DNA from: Acidimicrobiia bacterium
GTDB lineage: Bacteria > Actinomycetota > Acidimicrobiia > IMCC26256 > PALSA-610
Direction of reading: 5' to 3'
Assembly: GCA_026002935.1 (NCBI GenBank)
Contig: BPGH01000001.1
Coordinates: forward strand, 2,281,965-2,345,964
DNA: 64,000 nt
Shown: one piece after another, positions 1-8,951 of the stretch
Numbering within the stretch: position 1 is the stretch's first letter
How the letters are laid out: each line of letters begins with the position of its first letter
The notes under the pieces: generated by a model
The model's database searches: none
What the model was told of the DNA's origin: nothing
Seen by the model: the letters and a program-made list of their open reading frames with translations, nothing else
Made by a program: the position numbers and the translations under genes

Positions 1-496
1 GTTCCCCGGGGCGCGGGTCCTCGAGTCGGGCATCGGGTCGGGTGCGCTCACGACCGCCCTGCTGCGGGCCGTGGGCCCCGGCGGCCACGTGACCGGCTAC
101 GAGATCCGCGACGACTTCGCGCAGCGCGCCGTGCGCAACGTGCACGGGTTCCTCGGGCCGGACGTCCCGCTGCACGTCGAGGTCCGGGACGTGTACGAGG
201 GCATCGACGCGACCGGCCTCGACCGCGTCGTCCTCGACCTGCCCGAGCCCTGGCGGGTCGTGAAGCACGCGGTCGAGGCCCTGCGGCCGGGCGGCATCCT
301 GGTCGCCTACCTGCCGACGATCCTGCAGGTCGGCCGCCTGCGCGAGGAGCTCGCGGGGTCGCCCTTCGGGCTGGTCGAGACCCTCGAGGTGCTGCAGCGG
401 GGCTGGCACGTCGAGGGGCAGTCGATCCGGCCCGACCACCGGATGGTGGCGCACACCGGGTTCCTCACCCACGCGCGCCTGCTGCAACGCGACTGA
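1..496 (+). CDS. trmI: tRNA (adenine-N1)-methyltransferase TrmI, C-terminal part
   Basis: Only the C-terminal part is present; the frame is open to the left window edge. The visible protein starts with the SAM-binding motif I (VLESGIGSGALT) of a class I methyltransferase and later has the DLPEPW motif typical of TrmI, which methylates N1 of adenine 58 in the tRNA T-loop. The following gene starts seven bases after the stop, so the two are probably co-transcribed. In Mycobacterium trmI also sits just upstream of the proteasome locus, which supports the call. Family and position are clear; the missing N-terminus cannot be judged. Confidence 0.88.
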   Translation, partial: FPGARVLESGIGSGALTTALLRAVGPGGHVTGYEIRDDFAQRAVRNVHGFLGPDVPLHVEVRDVYEGIDATGLDRVVLDLPEPWRVVKHAVEALRPGGILVAYLPTILQVGRLREELAGSPFGLVETLEVLQRGWHVEGQSIRPDHRMVAHTGFLTHARLLQRD

Positions 497-502
497 ACCC
501 CG

Positions 503-1667
503 ATGAACGGCCTCGACGCCGCGATCGTCGCCGCCGCCCTCGCCGCCGCCGTCGGGGGCTGGCGGCTCGGCTTCGTCGCCCGGGCCCTGGCGTGGGTCGG
601 GGTCGCCGTCGCGCTCGCGATCGGCGTCCGCTACGTGCCGCGGGTCGTCACCGAGTTCGGCGGCACGAGCGCCGACGACCGGGTGACCGTCGCGGTGTTG
701 TTCCTCCTGCTCGTCGCGACCCTGGGCCAGGCCGTCGGCCTCGGGCTGAGCCTCGCCCTGCACCGCCCCCGCCCCGAGGGCCCGATGCACCTCGGCGACC
801 GCGCGGCGGGCGCCGCGCTCGGGGTCCTCGGCGTGCTCGCGCTCGTGTGGATGATCGCGCCCTCGCTGACGACCGCCCGCGGGTGGCCGGCGCGCCTGGC
901 CCGCGACTCGGCGGTCGTCGCGACCCTCGACCGCTTCGCGCCCGAGCAGCCGGCGCGCTTCGCGGCCTGGGGCCGGGCGATCTCCGAGGCGCCCTACCCG
1001 TCCGCGCTCGGGCCGCTCGAGGAGCCCCCCGACCCCGGGCGCCCGCCGGCGGTCGGGTTGGCCCCGGCCGTCGACGCGAGGGTGCGGGAGTCGGTCGTGA
1101 AGGTCGTCGGGCGCGCCTGCGGGCAGATCCTGGAGGGCAGCGGCTGGGTGACGACGACCCGGCCGGGTCGTGACGAACGCCCACGTGGTCGCCGGGTCGT
1201 CGTCCACGATCGTCGAGGACGCGGACGGCCGCGAGCACGAGACGAGGGTCGTCGCGTTCGACCCGGTGCGCGACCTCGCGATGCTCGCCGTGCCGACGCT
1301 CGACGCCCCGGGCCTCGAGCTGCGCCGGGGCCGCGAAGGCGACGTCGGGGCCGTCTACGGCCACCCGGGCGGTGGCGCGCTCCGGGCCGCCCCGGCGCGC
1401 GTGGGCGAGGAGATGAACGCGGTCGGCTCCGACATCTACCGCACGAGCGAGAGCACCCGGGCGATCCTGGTGCTGGCCGCGTCACTGGAGCCGGGCGACT
1501 CGGGCGCGCCGCTCGTCGACGTCGAGGGGCGGGTCATCGGGGTCGCGTTCGCGATCGACCCGGCACGCGAGGGCACGAGCTACGCGCTCGCGTACGAGGA
1601 GGTGCTGGGCGTGCTCGGGCTGGTCCAGGAGGCCGGCGTGAGCACCGGGGGGTGCCTGATCGGCTGA
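503..1667 (+). CDS. marP: MarP-like periplasmic serine protease (CvpA + trypsin-like domains), frameshifted
   Basis: The first ~160 residues hold four hydrophobic segments of the CvpA/colicin V production type; the rest is a chymotrypsin-fold protease. Catalytic residues are visible as His in TNAHVV, Asp in RDLAML and Ser in GDSGAP. Two cysteines, one just before the protease domain (RACGQ) and one near the end (GGCLIG), match the pair that forms the redox-sensitive disulfide of mycobacterial MarP, a protease needed for acid and oxidative stress resistance. The frame changes by +1 near 1150-1168. Removing one C from the run at 1158-1160 restores GSGWVTTTGRVVTNAHV and a 387-residue protein, the usual length. 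The gene is therefore probably intact, with a sequencing error; a true frameshift would remove the protease domain. Confidence 0.82.
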
Positions 1668-1704
1668 GCCCCGGGCCCGCCGGGGGCCCGCCGGGGGCGA
1701 GGCA

Positions 1705-1729
1705 CCCCGCCGCCGGACCGACGGCGGGG
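1705..1729. terminator. Bidirectional hairpin between convergent genes
   Basis: An 8-bp perfect stem (CCCCGCCG at 1705-1712 with CGGCGGGG at 1722-1729) closes a 9-base loop between the convergent marP-like gene and the ferredoxin gene. There is no T-run, as is common for actinobacterial terminators. It could serve both strands. Confidence 0.5.
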
Positions 1730-1735
1730 CCGGGT

Positions 1736-1972
1736 TCAGTCGACCTCGATGAAGATGCACTCCCCGGGGCACTCCTCGGCGGCCTCGACGACGGCGTCGA
1801 GCTGGCCCTCCGGGATGGTCGCGAGGCCCTCGGCGCCGCCGGGGTCGGAGAACACCTTGTCGCCCTCCTTGACGTAGGCGAGCCCGTCGTCGAGGAGGGT
1901 GAAGACGTCGGGAGCGATCTCCTCGCACAGCCCGTCGCCGGTGCAGAGATCCTGGTCGATCCAGACCTTCAT
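1736..1972 (-). CDS. Small [3Fe-4S] ferredoxin
   Basis: A 78-residue acidic protein with Cys10-x5-Cys16 near the start and Cys68-Pro (plus Cys72) near the end. This is the spacing of single-cluster [3Fe-4S] ferredoxins of Actinobacteria, which often feed electrons to cytochrome P450s or other oxygenases. No partner P450 lies in this window. A GAGGAC ribosome-binding site precedes the ATG. It is transcribed divergently from mpa. The AT-rich patch at about 2044-2058 in the shared upstream region stands out from the G+C-rich background and probably holds promoter elements. Confidence 0.86.
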   Translation of the reverse strand: MKVWIDQDLCTGDGLCEEIAPDVFTLLDDGLAYVKEGDKVFSDPGGAEGLATIPEGQLDAVVEAAEECPGECIFIEVD

Positions 1973-2181
1973 CGGGGTGTCCTCACTTTGTGCTCGCGAT
2001 CCTCACGTCGGGTCGGAGCCGGTCGAAGCAAGCCTTCAGCGACGAGCATAATTTATCACGGTGCGGTGTGAGAAATCCAGCACCGGGGTACCGGGGCTCG
2101 GTGCCCGGTGAAGCTATCGGATGCACCCGGCGCGCCTTGAACGCGGGACTAGGGTCCGAGAACGACCGAGGAGGTGGCGCG

Positions 2182-3938
2182 ATGGCGTCCGAGCACGAGC
2201 GCCGGCTCACCGAGTACGAGGCGCAGGTCGACCAGCTCCAGGAGACGATCAAGGGCCTGGAGGAGGAGATCGTCGTGCTGCGGCGCCGCCTGCAGGACGC
2301 CCCCAAGCGCGTCCGCACGCTGGAGGAGCGCCTGCTCGAGACGAAGGGCCAGCTCGCCCAGGCGGTGTCGCAGAACGAGAAGCTGTCCGCGACCCTGCGC
2401 GAGGCCCGCGAGCACATCGCCGCGCTGCGCGAGGAGGTCGAGAAGCTCACGATGCCGCCGTCGGCGTACGGGACGTTCCTCGGCACGAACGACGACGGCA
2501 CGGTCGACATCTTCACCGCGGGCCGCAAGATGCGCGTGGCGCTGCACCCCGAGATCGAGGCGGGCGAGCTGCGGCGCGGCCAGGAGGTCGTGCTGAACGA
2601 GTCGCTCAACGTCGTGCTCGCCCGTTCGTCGGAGATCTCCGGCGAGGTCGTGACCCTCAAGGAGGTGCTGGAGGACGGGCGCCGCGCGCTCGTGATCGGC
2701 CGCGCCGACGAGGAGCGCGTCTGCGAGCTGGCCGACGAGCTCGTGCACCAGCGCCTGCGGGCCGGCGACCACCTCCTGATGGAGGGCCGCTCGGGCCTCC
2801 TGCTCGAACGGCTGCCCCGCCCCGAGGTCGAGGAGCTGGTCCTCGAGGAGGTGCCAGACGTGTCCTACGAGGACGTCGGCGGCCTCGACGACCAGATCGA
2901 ACAGATCAAGGACGCGATCGAGCTGCCGTACCTCCACGGCGACCTGTTCCGCGAGCACGAGCTGCAGCCGCCGAAGGGGATCCTCCTGTACGGCCCGCCC
3001 GGCTGCGGCAAGACGCTCATCGCCAAGGCCGTGGCCAACTCGCTCGCGAAGCGCGTCGCCGAGAAGACCGGCAACGCGTCGGCGCGCTCGTACTTCCTCA
3101 ACATCAAGGGCCCCGAGCTGCTCAACAAGTACGTCGGCGAGACGGAGCGGCAGATCCGGCTCATCTTCCAGAGGGCCCGGGAGAAGAGCGAGGAGGGCAA
3201 CCCCGTCATCGTCTTCTTCGACGAGATGGACTCGCTGTTCCGCACGCGCGGCACCGGCATCTCCTCCGACATCGAGTCGACGATCGTGCCGCAGCTCCTC
3301 GCCGAGATCGACGGCGTCGAGTCGCTGAAGAACGTGATCGTGATCGGCGCGTCGAACCGCGAGGACCTCATCGACCCGGCAATCCTGCGGCCCGGGCGGC
3401 TCGACGTGAAGATCAAGATCGAGCGGCCCGACATGACGAGCGCGAAGCAGATCTTCGCCCGGTACCTCACCCCGACGCTGCCGATCGCCCCAGCGAGCTG
3501 GAGCGGGCCGGCGGCGACGCCGCCGCGGCCGTCGCGCGGATGATCGACGCCGCCGTCGAGCACATGTACGCCACCGGCGACGACAACAAGTTCCTCGAGG
3601 TCACCTACCAGAACGGCGACAAGGAGATCCTCTACTTCAAGGACTTCGCGTCGGGCGCCATGATCGAGAACATCGTGCGGCGCGCGAAGAAGCTGTCGAT
3701 CAAGCGGTCGATCGCGGGTGCCGAGCGCGGGATCCGCACCGACGACCTGCTCGAGTCGATCAAGCAGGAGTTCCGCGAGCACGAGGACCTGCCCAACACG
3801 ACCAACCCCGACGACTGGGCGAAGATCTCCGGCAAGAAGGGCGAGCGGATCGTCTACGTGCGGACGATCGTCAACGAGGGCACCGCCGAGAAGGGCGGGC
3901 GCCAGATCGAGCGCGTCACGACCGGGCAGTACCTGTAG
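2182..3938 (+). CDS. mpa: Proteasome-activating AAA+ ATPase Mpa/ARC, frameshifted
   Basis: This hexameric unfoldase recognises pupylated proteins and threads them into the 20S proteasome. The N-terminus (~residues 5-85) is a coiled coil that binds Pup, followed by the OB-fold region and one AAA+ module with Walker A GPPGCGKT (~270), Walker B VFFDEMD (~343) and arginine finger RPGRLD. The last four residues are GQYL, the exact tail that docks Mpa on the 20S alpha ring in Mycobacterium. The frame slips by -1 at the C-run 3488-3491; adding one C gives a continuous 585-residue protein (Mtb Mpa has 609). Both sides of the slip are perfectly conserved, so a sequencing error is likely. The start at 2182 is chosen for the GAGGAGG ribosome-binding site seven bases upstream; a TAGGGT box lies at 2150-2155. 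Confidence 0.93.
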
Positions 3939-3987
3939 CCGTCGCCGGGGACCCGCGGATCGGGACGGGCGCGCGCACCCCCGCCGG

Positions 3988-3993
3988 TAGAAT
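3988..3993 (+). promoter_or_regulatory. -10 box of leaderless dop transcript
   Basis: TAGAAT, a near-consensus -10 hexamer, ends six bases before the GTG start of dop. Transcription would begin at or within a base of the start codon, and no ribosome-binding site is present. Inferred from spacing only. Confidence 0.55.
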
Positions 3994-3999
3994 GCGGGC

Positions 4000-5508
4000 G
4001 TGGCCGTCCCGAAGATCGTCGGCATCGAGACCGAGTACGGGGTGACGCTGCGGGGCGCGCCCGACCCCAACCCGGTCGTCGCGTCCTCGCTGCTCATCAA
4101 CGGATACGTCGAGCAGCGGCGCGTCGGCTGGGACTTCGAGGACGAGACGCCGGGCCGCGACGCGCGGGGCTTCGCGCGCGACGGCGCCCAGGCGCCCGAG
4201 GTCGAGACGCACCTCGTGAACGCGGTGCTCACCAACGGCGCGCGCTACTACGTGGACCACGCGCACCCCGAGTACTCGACGCCCGAGTGCAGCGACCCGC
4301 TGCAGGTCGTGCGCTACGACAAGGCGGGGGAGCGCATCCTCGCCCGGTCGATGGAGGCGGCGCGGCGCCTCCTGCCCCCGGGCCAGGAGATCGTCGTCTA
4401 CAAGAACAACAGCGACGGCAAGGGCAACTCCTACGGCTGCCACGAGAACTACCTCGTCGACCGCAACGTGCCGTTCGCCTCCCTGGTGCGCAACCTGATC
4501 CCGTGGTTCGTCACCCGGCAGGTCTTCACCGGGTCGGGCAAGGTCGGCGCCGAGAACGGCGCCGAGGCCGTCGACTACCAGATCAGCCAGCGCGCCGACT
4601 TCTTCGAGGAGGAGGTCGGGCTCGAGACCACGCTGAAGCGCCCGATCGTCAACACCCGGGACGAGCCGCACGCCGACCCGCAGAAGTACCGGCGCCTCCA
4701 CGTGATCGTGGGCGACGCGAACCTGTGCGAGGTCGCGACGTTCCTCAAGGTGGGGACCACCGCGATCGTGCTGTGCATGATCGAGGACGGCTTCGTCGAC
4801 AAGGACCTGACGATCGCGTCGCCCGTCGCCGCGATGCGTCGCGTCTCGCACGACCCGGCGTGCCGCGCGACGGTCGAGGTCGCCGACCTGGGCACCTGCA
4901 CCGCGGTCGAGCTGCAGTGGGAGTTCCTGCGGCTGGCCCGCAAGTACGCGGACGAGACGGGCCTCGAGCACTGCGGCGGGGAGGAGCTGGGCGGCAGCGT
5001 GCTCGACCGCTGGGAGCAGGTGCTCGGCGCGCTGGAGCGCGATCCGGCCGAGCTCGACGGCCAGCTCGACTGGGTCACGAAGCACAACCTGCTCCAGGCG
5101 TACGTGGAGCGCGACGGGCTCGAGTGGTCGGACCCGAAGCTCGGGCTGCTCGCGGTCCAGTACCACGACGTGCGGCCCGGGCGGTCCCTGTACGAGCGGC
5201 TGGTGCGCGCCGGCAAGGTGGAGCGGCTGCTGTCGGAGGCGGAGGTGCTGGAGGCGATGGGCGAGCCGCCGCCGACGACCAGGGCGTACTTCCGGGGCAC
5301 CTGCCTCGCGCGCTGGGCCGACTCGGTGGTCGCCGCCAACTGGGACAGCCTGGTCCTCGACGTCGGGGCCGACCCCCTGCGGAGGATCCCGATGATGGAG
5401 CCGACGCGTGGTAGCAAGATGCACGTCGAGCAGTTGTTCGCGGAGGTGACGACGCCCCGCCAGCTCGTGGAGCGGCTCACCGCGTCGTCGCCGCCAGGGA
5501 GGTCGTGA
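4000..5508 (+). CDS. dop: Pup deamidase/depupylase Dop
   Basis: A 502-residue carboxylate-amine ligase-fold enzyme that converts the C-terminal Gln of Pup to Glu and also removes Pup from substrates. It is told apart from PafA by the Dop-type insertion after the first strand (residues ~25-60, with WDFEDETPGRDARGF) and by YVDHAHPEYSTPEC, which carries the catalytic Asp (residue 86) where PafA has a DVGSHPEY motif. The ATP/Mg-binding glutamate lies in the N-terminal ETEYG. The GTG at 4000 is used because the conserved IVGIETEYG block follows directly and a leaderless -10 box precedes it. The stop overlaps the pup start by one base, so translation is probably coupled. Confidence 0.95.
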   Translation: MAVPKIVGIETEYGVTLRGAPDPNPVVASSLLINGYVEQRRVGWDFEDETPGRDARGFARDGAQAPEVETHLVNAVLTNGARYYVDHAHPEYSTPECSDPLQVVRYDKAGERILARSMEAARRLLPPGQEIVVYKNNSDGKGNSYGCHENYLVDRNVPFASLVRNLIPWFVTRQVFTGSGKVGAENGAEAVDYQISQRADFFEEEVGLETTLKRPIVNTRDEPHADPQKYRRLHVIVGDANLCEVATFLKVGTTAIVLCMIEDGFVDKDLTIASPVAAMRRVSHDPACRATVEVADLGTCTAVELQWEFLRLARKYADETGLEHCGGEELGGSVLDRWEQVLGALERDPAELDGQLDWVTKHNLLQAYVERDGLEWSDPKLGLLAVQYHDVRPGRSLYERLVRAGKVERLLSEAEVLEAMGEPPPTTRAYFRGTCLARWADSVVAANWDSLVLDVGADPLRRIPMMEPTRGSKMHVEQLFAEVTTPRQLVERLTASSPPGRS

Positions 5509-5702
5509 TGCCGGAGCGGGAGCGCAAGCAGAAGCCGGCGCCCAAGGAGCGGGAGGAGGTCGTCGAGGACGTCCCCGCCGCGTCGGAGCGCGGCGAGAAG
5601 CTGAAGGAGGACATCGACGACCTGCTCGACGAGATCGACGCCGTCCTGGAGGACAACGCCGAGGAGTTCGTGCGCAACTACGTGCAGAAGGGCGGCCAGT
5701 AG
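5508..5702 (+). CDS. pup: Prokaryotic ubiquitin-like protein Pup
   Basis: A 64-residue, highly charged, largely disordered protein ending in Gly-Gly-Gln. Dop deamidates the last Gln to Glu; PafA then joins it to substrate lysines. The central-to-C-terminal half (around KEDIDDLLDEIDAVLE) is the helical region that binds the Mpa coiled coil. The ATG at 5508 fits best: the ribosome-binding site AGGGAGG at 5496-5502 is five bases away, whereas the overlapping GTG at 5505 would leave only two. The length agrees with Mtb Pup (64 residues). Confidence 0.97.
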   Translation: MPERERKQKPAPKEREEVVEDVPAASERGEKLKEDIDDLLDEIDAVLEDNAEEFVRNYVQKGGQ

Positions 5703-5723
5703 GGGCCCCTCGCCCCGTCCGGC

Positions 5724-5743
5724 CCGGGGCCCTGCGGCCCCGG
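5724..5743 (+). terminator. Hairpin after pup, possible attenuator
   Basis: A perfect 8-bp stem (CCGGGGCC / GGCCCCGG) with a CTGC tetraloop begins 21 bases after the pup stop. No T-run follows. A TAGCCT box at 5755-5760 lies just beyond it and could re-start transcription for the downstream membrane protein gene. This would allow pup to be expressed at a higher level than prcBA. Confidence 0.45.
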
Positions 5744-5801
5744 CGCCGGTCGCGTAGCCTGGGGCCGCCCCGTCGCGGGACCGGATCCGACCGGAGGAGC
5801 C

Positions 5802-7355
5802 GTGACGCTCGCCCGCCGGTGGCCGGTGACGGCCACCACCCTCGCCGCCTCGCTGGTCGCCCTCGCGCTGGGCTGGCGCGGGGTCGACTTCCCCGCGCAG
5901 ATCCTGCGCATCGAGCGCTTCCGCGAGGGCGAGCTCCTGTGGAACGGGAACTGGTACGGGGGCCACCCGACGCTCGGCTACAGCGTGCTCCTGCCGGCCG
6001 TCGGGGCGCTGTTGGGCGTGACCTCGCTCGCGGTCCTCACGACGACCGGCTCGGTCGCCGCGTTCGAGGCCCTCGTGCGCCGCCATCCCCGGGGCCGGCG
6101 CGCCGCGGGCGCGTTCGCGATCGGGATGCTCGCCAACCTGGTCGTCGGCCGGCTCGCGTTCGCCCTCGGCACCGCGTTCGCCCTCCTCGCGCTGCTCGCG
6201 CTGCAGCGGTCGCCGGCCGCGGCGGCGGTCCTCGCCGCGGCGGCCGGGCTGTCGAGCCCGCTCGCCGGCGTGTTCCTCGCGATCGGCGTCGCCGCCTGGG
6301 GCCTGCACCACCGCCGCCCGCGCGCCGCGGCCGCGGTGTGCGCGGGGGCCGTGGGGCCCGCGGCCGCGGTGTCGTTCCTGTTCGGCGCGGGCGGGAGCTT
6401 CCCGTTCGGGGCGACGACCCTGCTGTGGACGCTCGCGCTGTGCGCGGTCGTGGTCGTCGCCACCGAGGAGCCGGTCGTGCGCATCGGCTGCGCGCTGTAC
6501 GCCGCCGCGTGCCTCGGCGCGTTCGCGGTCAACTCCCCGCTCGGGGCGAACGTCGGCCGCCTCGCGATGCTCGTCACCGCGCCGCTGGTGCTCCTCGCCG
6601 ACCCGGCGCGGGTGCGGCGCATCGTGCTCGCCGTGCCGGTCGTGGTGGGTTGGCACGCGCTGCAGATCACCCAGGCGGCGTCGGCGGTGGCGAGCGACCC
6701 CTCCGCGGAGCGCGAGTACCACGAGGGGGTCGTCGAGTTCCTGCGCGGGCTCCCGCAGCCGGTGCGGGTGGAGATCCCCTTCACGCGCAACCACTGGGAG
6801 ACGGCCTACGTCGCGTCGGAGATCCCCATCGCGCGCGGCTGGGAGCGCCAGGTCGACCGCGAGCTCAACCCCGAGTTCTACGACGAGGAGCGGCCGCTCG
6901 ACGCCGCCCGGTACGAGGCGTGGCTGCGGCGCAACGGCGTCACGCACGTCGCGCTGCCCGACGTCGCCTTCGACGGGTCCTCGCGACGGGAGGCCGAGCT
7001 CGTCCGGGGCGGCCTGCCGTACCTCGAGCCCGTGTACCGGGACGAGAACTGGACCGTCTTCGTGGTCCGCACGTCGAGCGGCATCGTCGTCGGGGACGCG
7101 GCCGTGCTCGAGATGGACGACGACCACGTCGTGCTCGACGTCGGCGCGGCGGGCGACACGATGCTGCGCGTCCGGGAGTCGCCGCTGTGGTACGTCGCGC
7201 AGGGCGACGCGTGCATCGACGCGACCGCCGACGGCTGGTTGCGCGTCTCGGCACGGGTGCCCGGTCGCATCGAGCTGCGCCAGCGCGTCGACGTGCTGCG
7301 CGTCATCGAGGGCGACACCGACACGTGCGCCGGCCCGCCGGGGGACGGCGGGTAG
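5802..7355 (+). CDS. Polytopic membrane protein of unknown function inside the proteasome locus
   Basis: A 517-residue protein. The first ~310 residues contain about eight to ten hydrophobic segments; the last ~200 residues are soluble and predicted to face one side of the membrane. The general plan (multispan membrane domain plus a C-terminal globular domain with ...ARYEAWLRRNGVTHVALP...) recalls bacterial GT-C/YfhO-like glycosyltransferase relatives, but no catalytic motif can be confirmed. It has its own GGAGGAG ribosome-binding site before the GTG and ends 12 bases before prcB. No such gene sits between pup and prcB in Mycobacterium. Whether it has any link to the proteasome is unknown. 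Confidence 0.72.
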   Translation: MTLARRWPVTATTLAASLVALALGWRGVDFPAQILRIERFREGELLWNGNWYGGHPTLGYSVLLPAVGALLGVTSLAVLTTTGSVAAFEALVRRHPRGRRAAGAFAIGMLANLVVGRLAFALGTAFALLALLALQRSPAAAAVLAAAAGLSSPLAGVFLAIGVAAWGLHHRRPRAAAAVCAGAVGPAAAVSFLFGAGGSFPFGATTLLWTLALCAVVVVATEEPVVRIGCALYAAACLGAFAVNSPLGANVGRLAMLVTAPLVLLADPARVRRIVLAVPVVVGWHALQITQAASAVASDPSAEREYHEGVVEFLRGLPQPVRVEIPFTRNHWETAYVASEIPIARGWERQVDRELNPEFYDEERPLDAARYEAWLRRNGVTHVALPDVAFDGSSRREAELVRGGLPYLEPVYRDENWTVFVVRTSSGIVVGDAAVLEMDDDHVVLDVGAAGDTMLRVRESPLWYVAQGDACIDATADGWLRVSARVPGRIELRQRVDVLRVIEGDTDTCAGPPGDGG

Positions 7356-7367
7356 GCTCCCCGCCCG

Positions 7368-8192
7368 ATGTCAGAACCGCCGCTGCCAACGTTCCCGGCC
7401 TCGTTCGACCCGGGCCCGTCGTTCGTCGAGCTGCTCCGGCGCGTCGCCCCCCACCAGCTCCCCGGCGCGGGCGCCGGCGCGGCCGCCCCGGCGGAGGGCG
7501 CGCCCCCGACCGTCCACGGCACCACCGTCGTCGCGATCCGCTGCGCCGGGGGCGTGGTGATGGCGGGCGACCGGCGCGCCACGGCGGGCCACATGATCGC
7601 GAGCCGGCGGATCGAGAAGGTGTTCCCGGCCGACGACTACTCCGGCGTCGCGATCGCGGGGGCCGCGGGCCCGGCGATCGAGATGGTGAAGCTGTTCCAG
7701 ACGCAGCTCGAGCACTACGAGAAGGTGCAGGGCGACGCCCTCAGCCTCGAGGGCAAGGCGAACCAGCTCGGGCTGCTGGTGCGGTCGAACCTGCCCGCCG
7801 CGATGCAGGGGTTCGTCGTCGTGCCGCTGTTCGCGGGGTACGACCACGCCCGGGGGCGCGGCCGGGTGTTCTCCTACGACGTCACCGGCGGCCGCTACGA
7901 GGAGATCGACTTCCAGGCCCAGGGCTCGGGCTCGATCCACGCGCGCAACTGGATCAAGGCGTCCTGGCGCGACGACATCGCGCGCGACGAGGCGATCGAC
8001 CTCGCGATCCGCGCGTTGTTCGCCGCGGCCGACGAGGACACCGCGACCGGCGGGCCCGACCTGGTCCGGCGCATCTTCCCGACGGTCGCGGTCATCGACG
8101 CCGACGGCTACCGGGCGCTGCCCGACGAGGACGTCGAGGCGCGCAGCCAGGCGCTGCTCGGCTCGCCCGCACGGGGAGGTGAGCCGTCGTGA
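7368..8192 (+). CDS. prcB: 20S proteasome beta subunit PrcB
   Basis: A 274-residue precursor of the catalytic beta subunit. A propeptide of 51 residues precedes the HG/TTVVAI processing site; autocleavage would expose Thr52 as the N-terminal nucleophile. The conserved Asp (AGDRRAT, mature ~17) and Lys (RRIEKVF, mature ~33) of the active site are present, as is the SGSG-type motif (GSGSIHAR) late in the protein. Its stop overlaps the prcA start by four bases (GTGA), fitting equal synthesis of alpha and beta chains. A TAGGCT box at 7353-7358, nine bases before the ATG, may add a local promoter. Confidence 0.96.
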   Translation: MSEPPLPTFPASFDPGPSFVELLRRVAPHQLPGAGAGAAAPAEGAPPTVHGTTVVAIRCAGGVVMAGDRRATAGHMIASRRIEKVFPADDYSGVAIAGAAGPAIEMVKLFQTQLEHYEKVQGDALSLEGKANQLGLLVRSNLPAAMQGFVVVPLFAGYDHARGRGRVFSYDVTGGRYEEIDFQAQGSGSIHARNWIKASWRDDIARDEAIDLAIRALFAAADEDTATGGPDLVRRIFPTVAVIDADGYRALPDEDVEARSQALLGSPARGGEPS

Positions 8193-8872
8193 GCATGCCG
8201 TTCTACGTGTCCCCCGAGCAGGTGATGAAGGACCGCGCCGACTACGCGCGCAAGGGGATCGCCCGCGGCCGCAGCCTCGTCGCGCTCGAGTGCGCGGCCG
8301 GTGTCCTGATCGTCGCCGACAACCCGTCGCGCACGCTCTCGAAGATCAGCGAGATCTACGACCGCATCGCGTTCGCCGCGGTCGGCAAGTACAACGAGTT
8401 CCAGATGCTGCGGGTCGCGGGCGTGCGTCACGCGGACCTGAAGGGCTTCTCGTACTCGCGCGAGGACGTCTCCGCCAAGGAGCTCGCGAACGCCTACGCG
8501 CAGACCCTCGGGCAGGTGTTCACCCACGAGATGAAGCCCTACGAGGTCGAGCTGCTCGTCGCCGAGGTCGGCTTCGGGCCCGACGCGCCGAGCGAGATGT
8601 ACCACATCCTCTACGACGGCGTCGTGATGGACGAGCACGACTACTCGGTGCTCGGCGGGCAGGCCGAGACGATCACCGAGGCGCTCCGGGAGCGCTACGA
8701 GCGCGGCCTCGATCTCGGCGCCGCGTTGCGGCTGGGGGCGAGCGTGCTCGGCAGCGACGGCGACGCGCTCGACGCCGACCAGCTCGAGGTCGCGTTGCTC
8801 GACCGCAACCGGCCGCGCCGCGCGTTCCGCCGCATCCGCGACGCCGAGCTGGGCGGGCTCCTGGGAAGCTGA
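8189..8872 (+). CDS. prcA: 20S proteasome alpha subunit PrcA
   Basis: A 227-residue alpha subunit of the proteasome core that forms the outer rings and gate. The N-terminus [20 protein letters not shown] is the typical gating helix of actinobacterial PrcA. The fold is clear from [29 protein letters not shown]-type strands, and no catalytic Thr is present, as expected. The start GTG overlaps the prcB stop (GTGA) and has a GGGGAGG ribosome-binding site. The acidic, variable C-terminal tail is normal for the family. Confidence 0.95.
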   Translation: MSMPFYVSPEQVMKDRADYARKGIARGRSLVALECAAGVLIVADNPSRTLSKISEIYDRIAFAAVGKYNEFQMLRVAGVRHADLKGFSYSREDVSAKELANAYAQTLGQVFTHEMKPYEVELLVAEVGFGPDAPSEMYHILYDGVVMDEHDYSVLGGQAETITEALRERYERGLDLGAALRLGASVLGSDGDALDADQLEVALLDRNRPRRAFRRIRDAELGGLLGS

Positions 8873-8951
8873 CGCGGCCCGCCCGCCGCGGACCCGGTGG
8901 GACGGGGTGGGACCGGGGGCACGGCGGCGGCCCGTACACTCCCCGGCACCG

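Noticed and set aside
503-2071. One continuous 522-residue protein from 503 to 2071
   Set aside because: Past ~1165 this frame is Arg/Gly/Pro-rich shadow sequence; the conserved protease domain continues in the next frame, and the end runs antisense through the ferredoxin gene.
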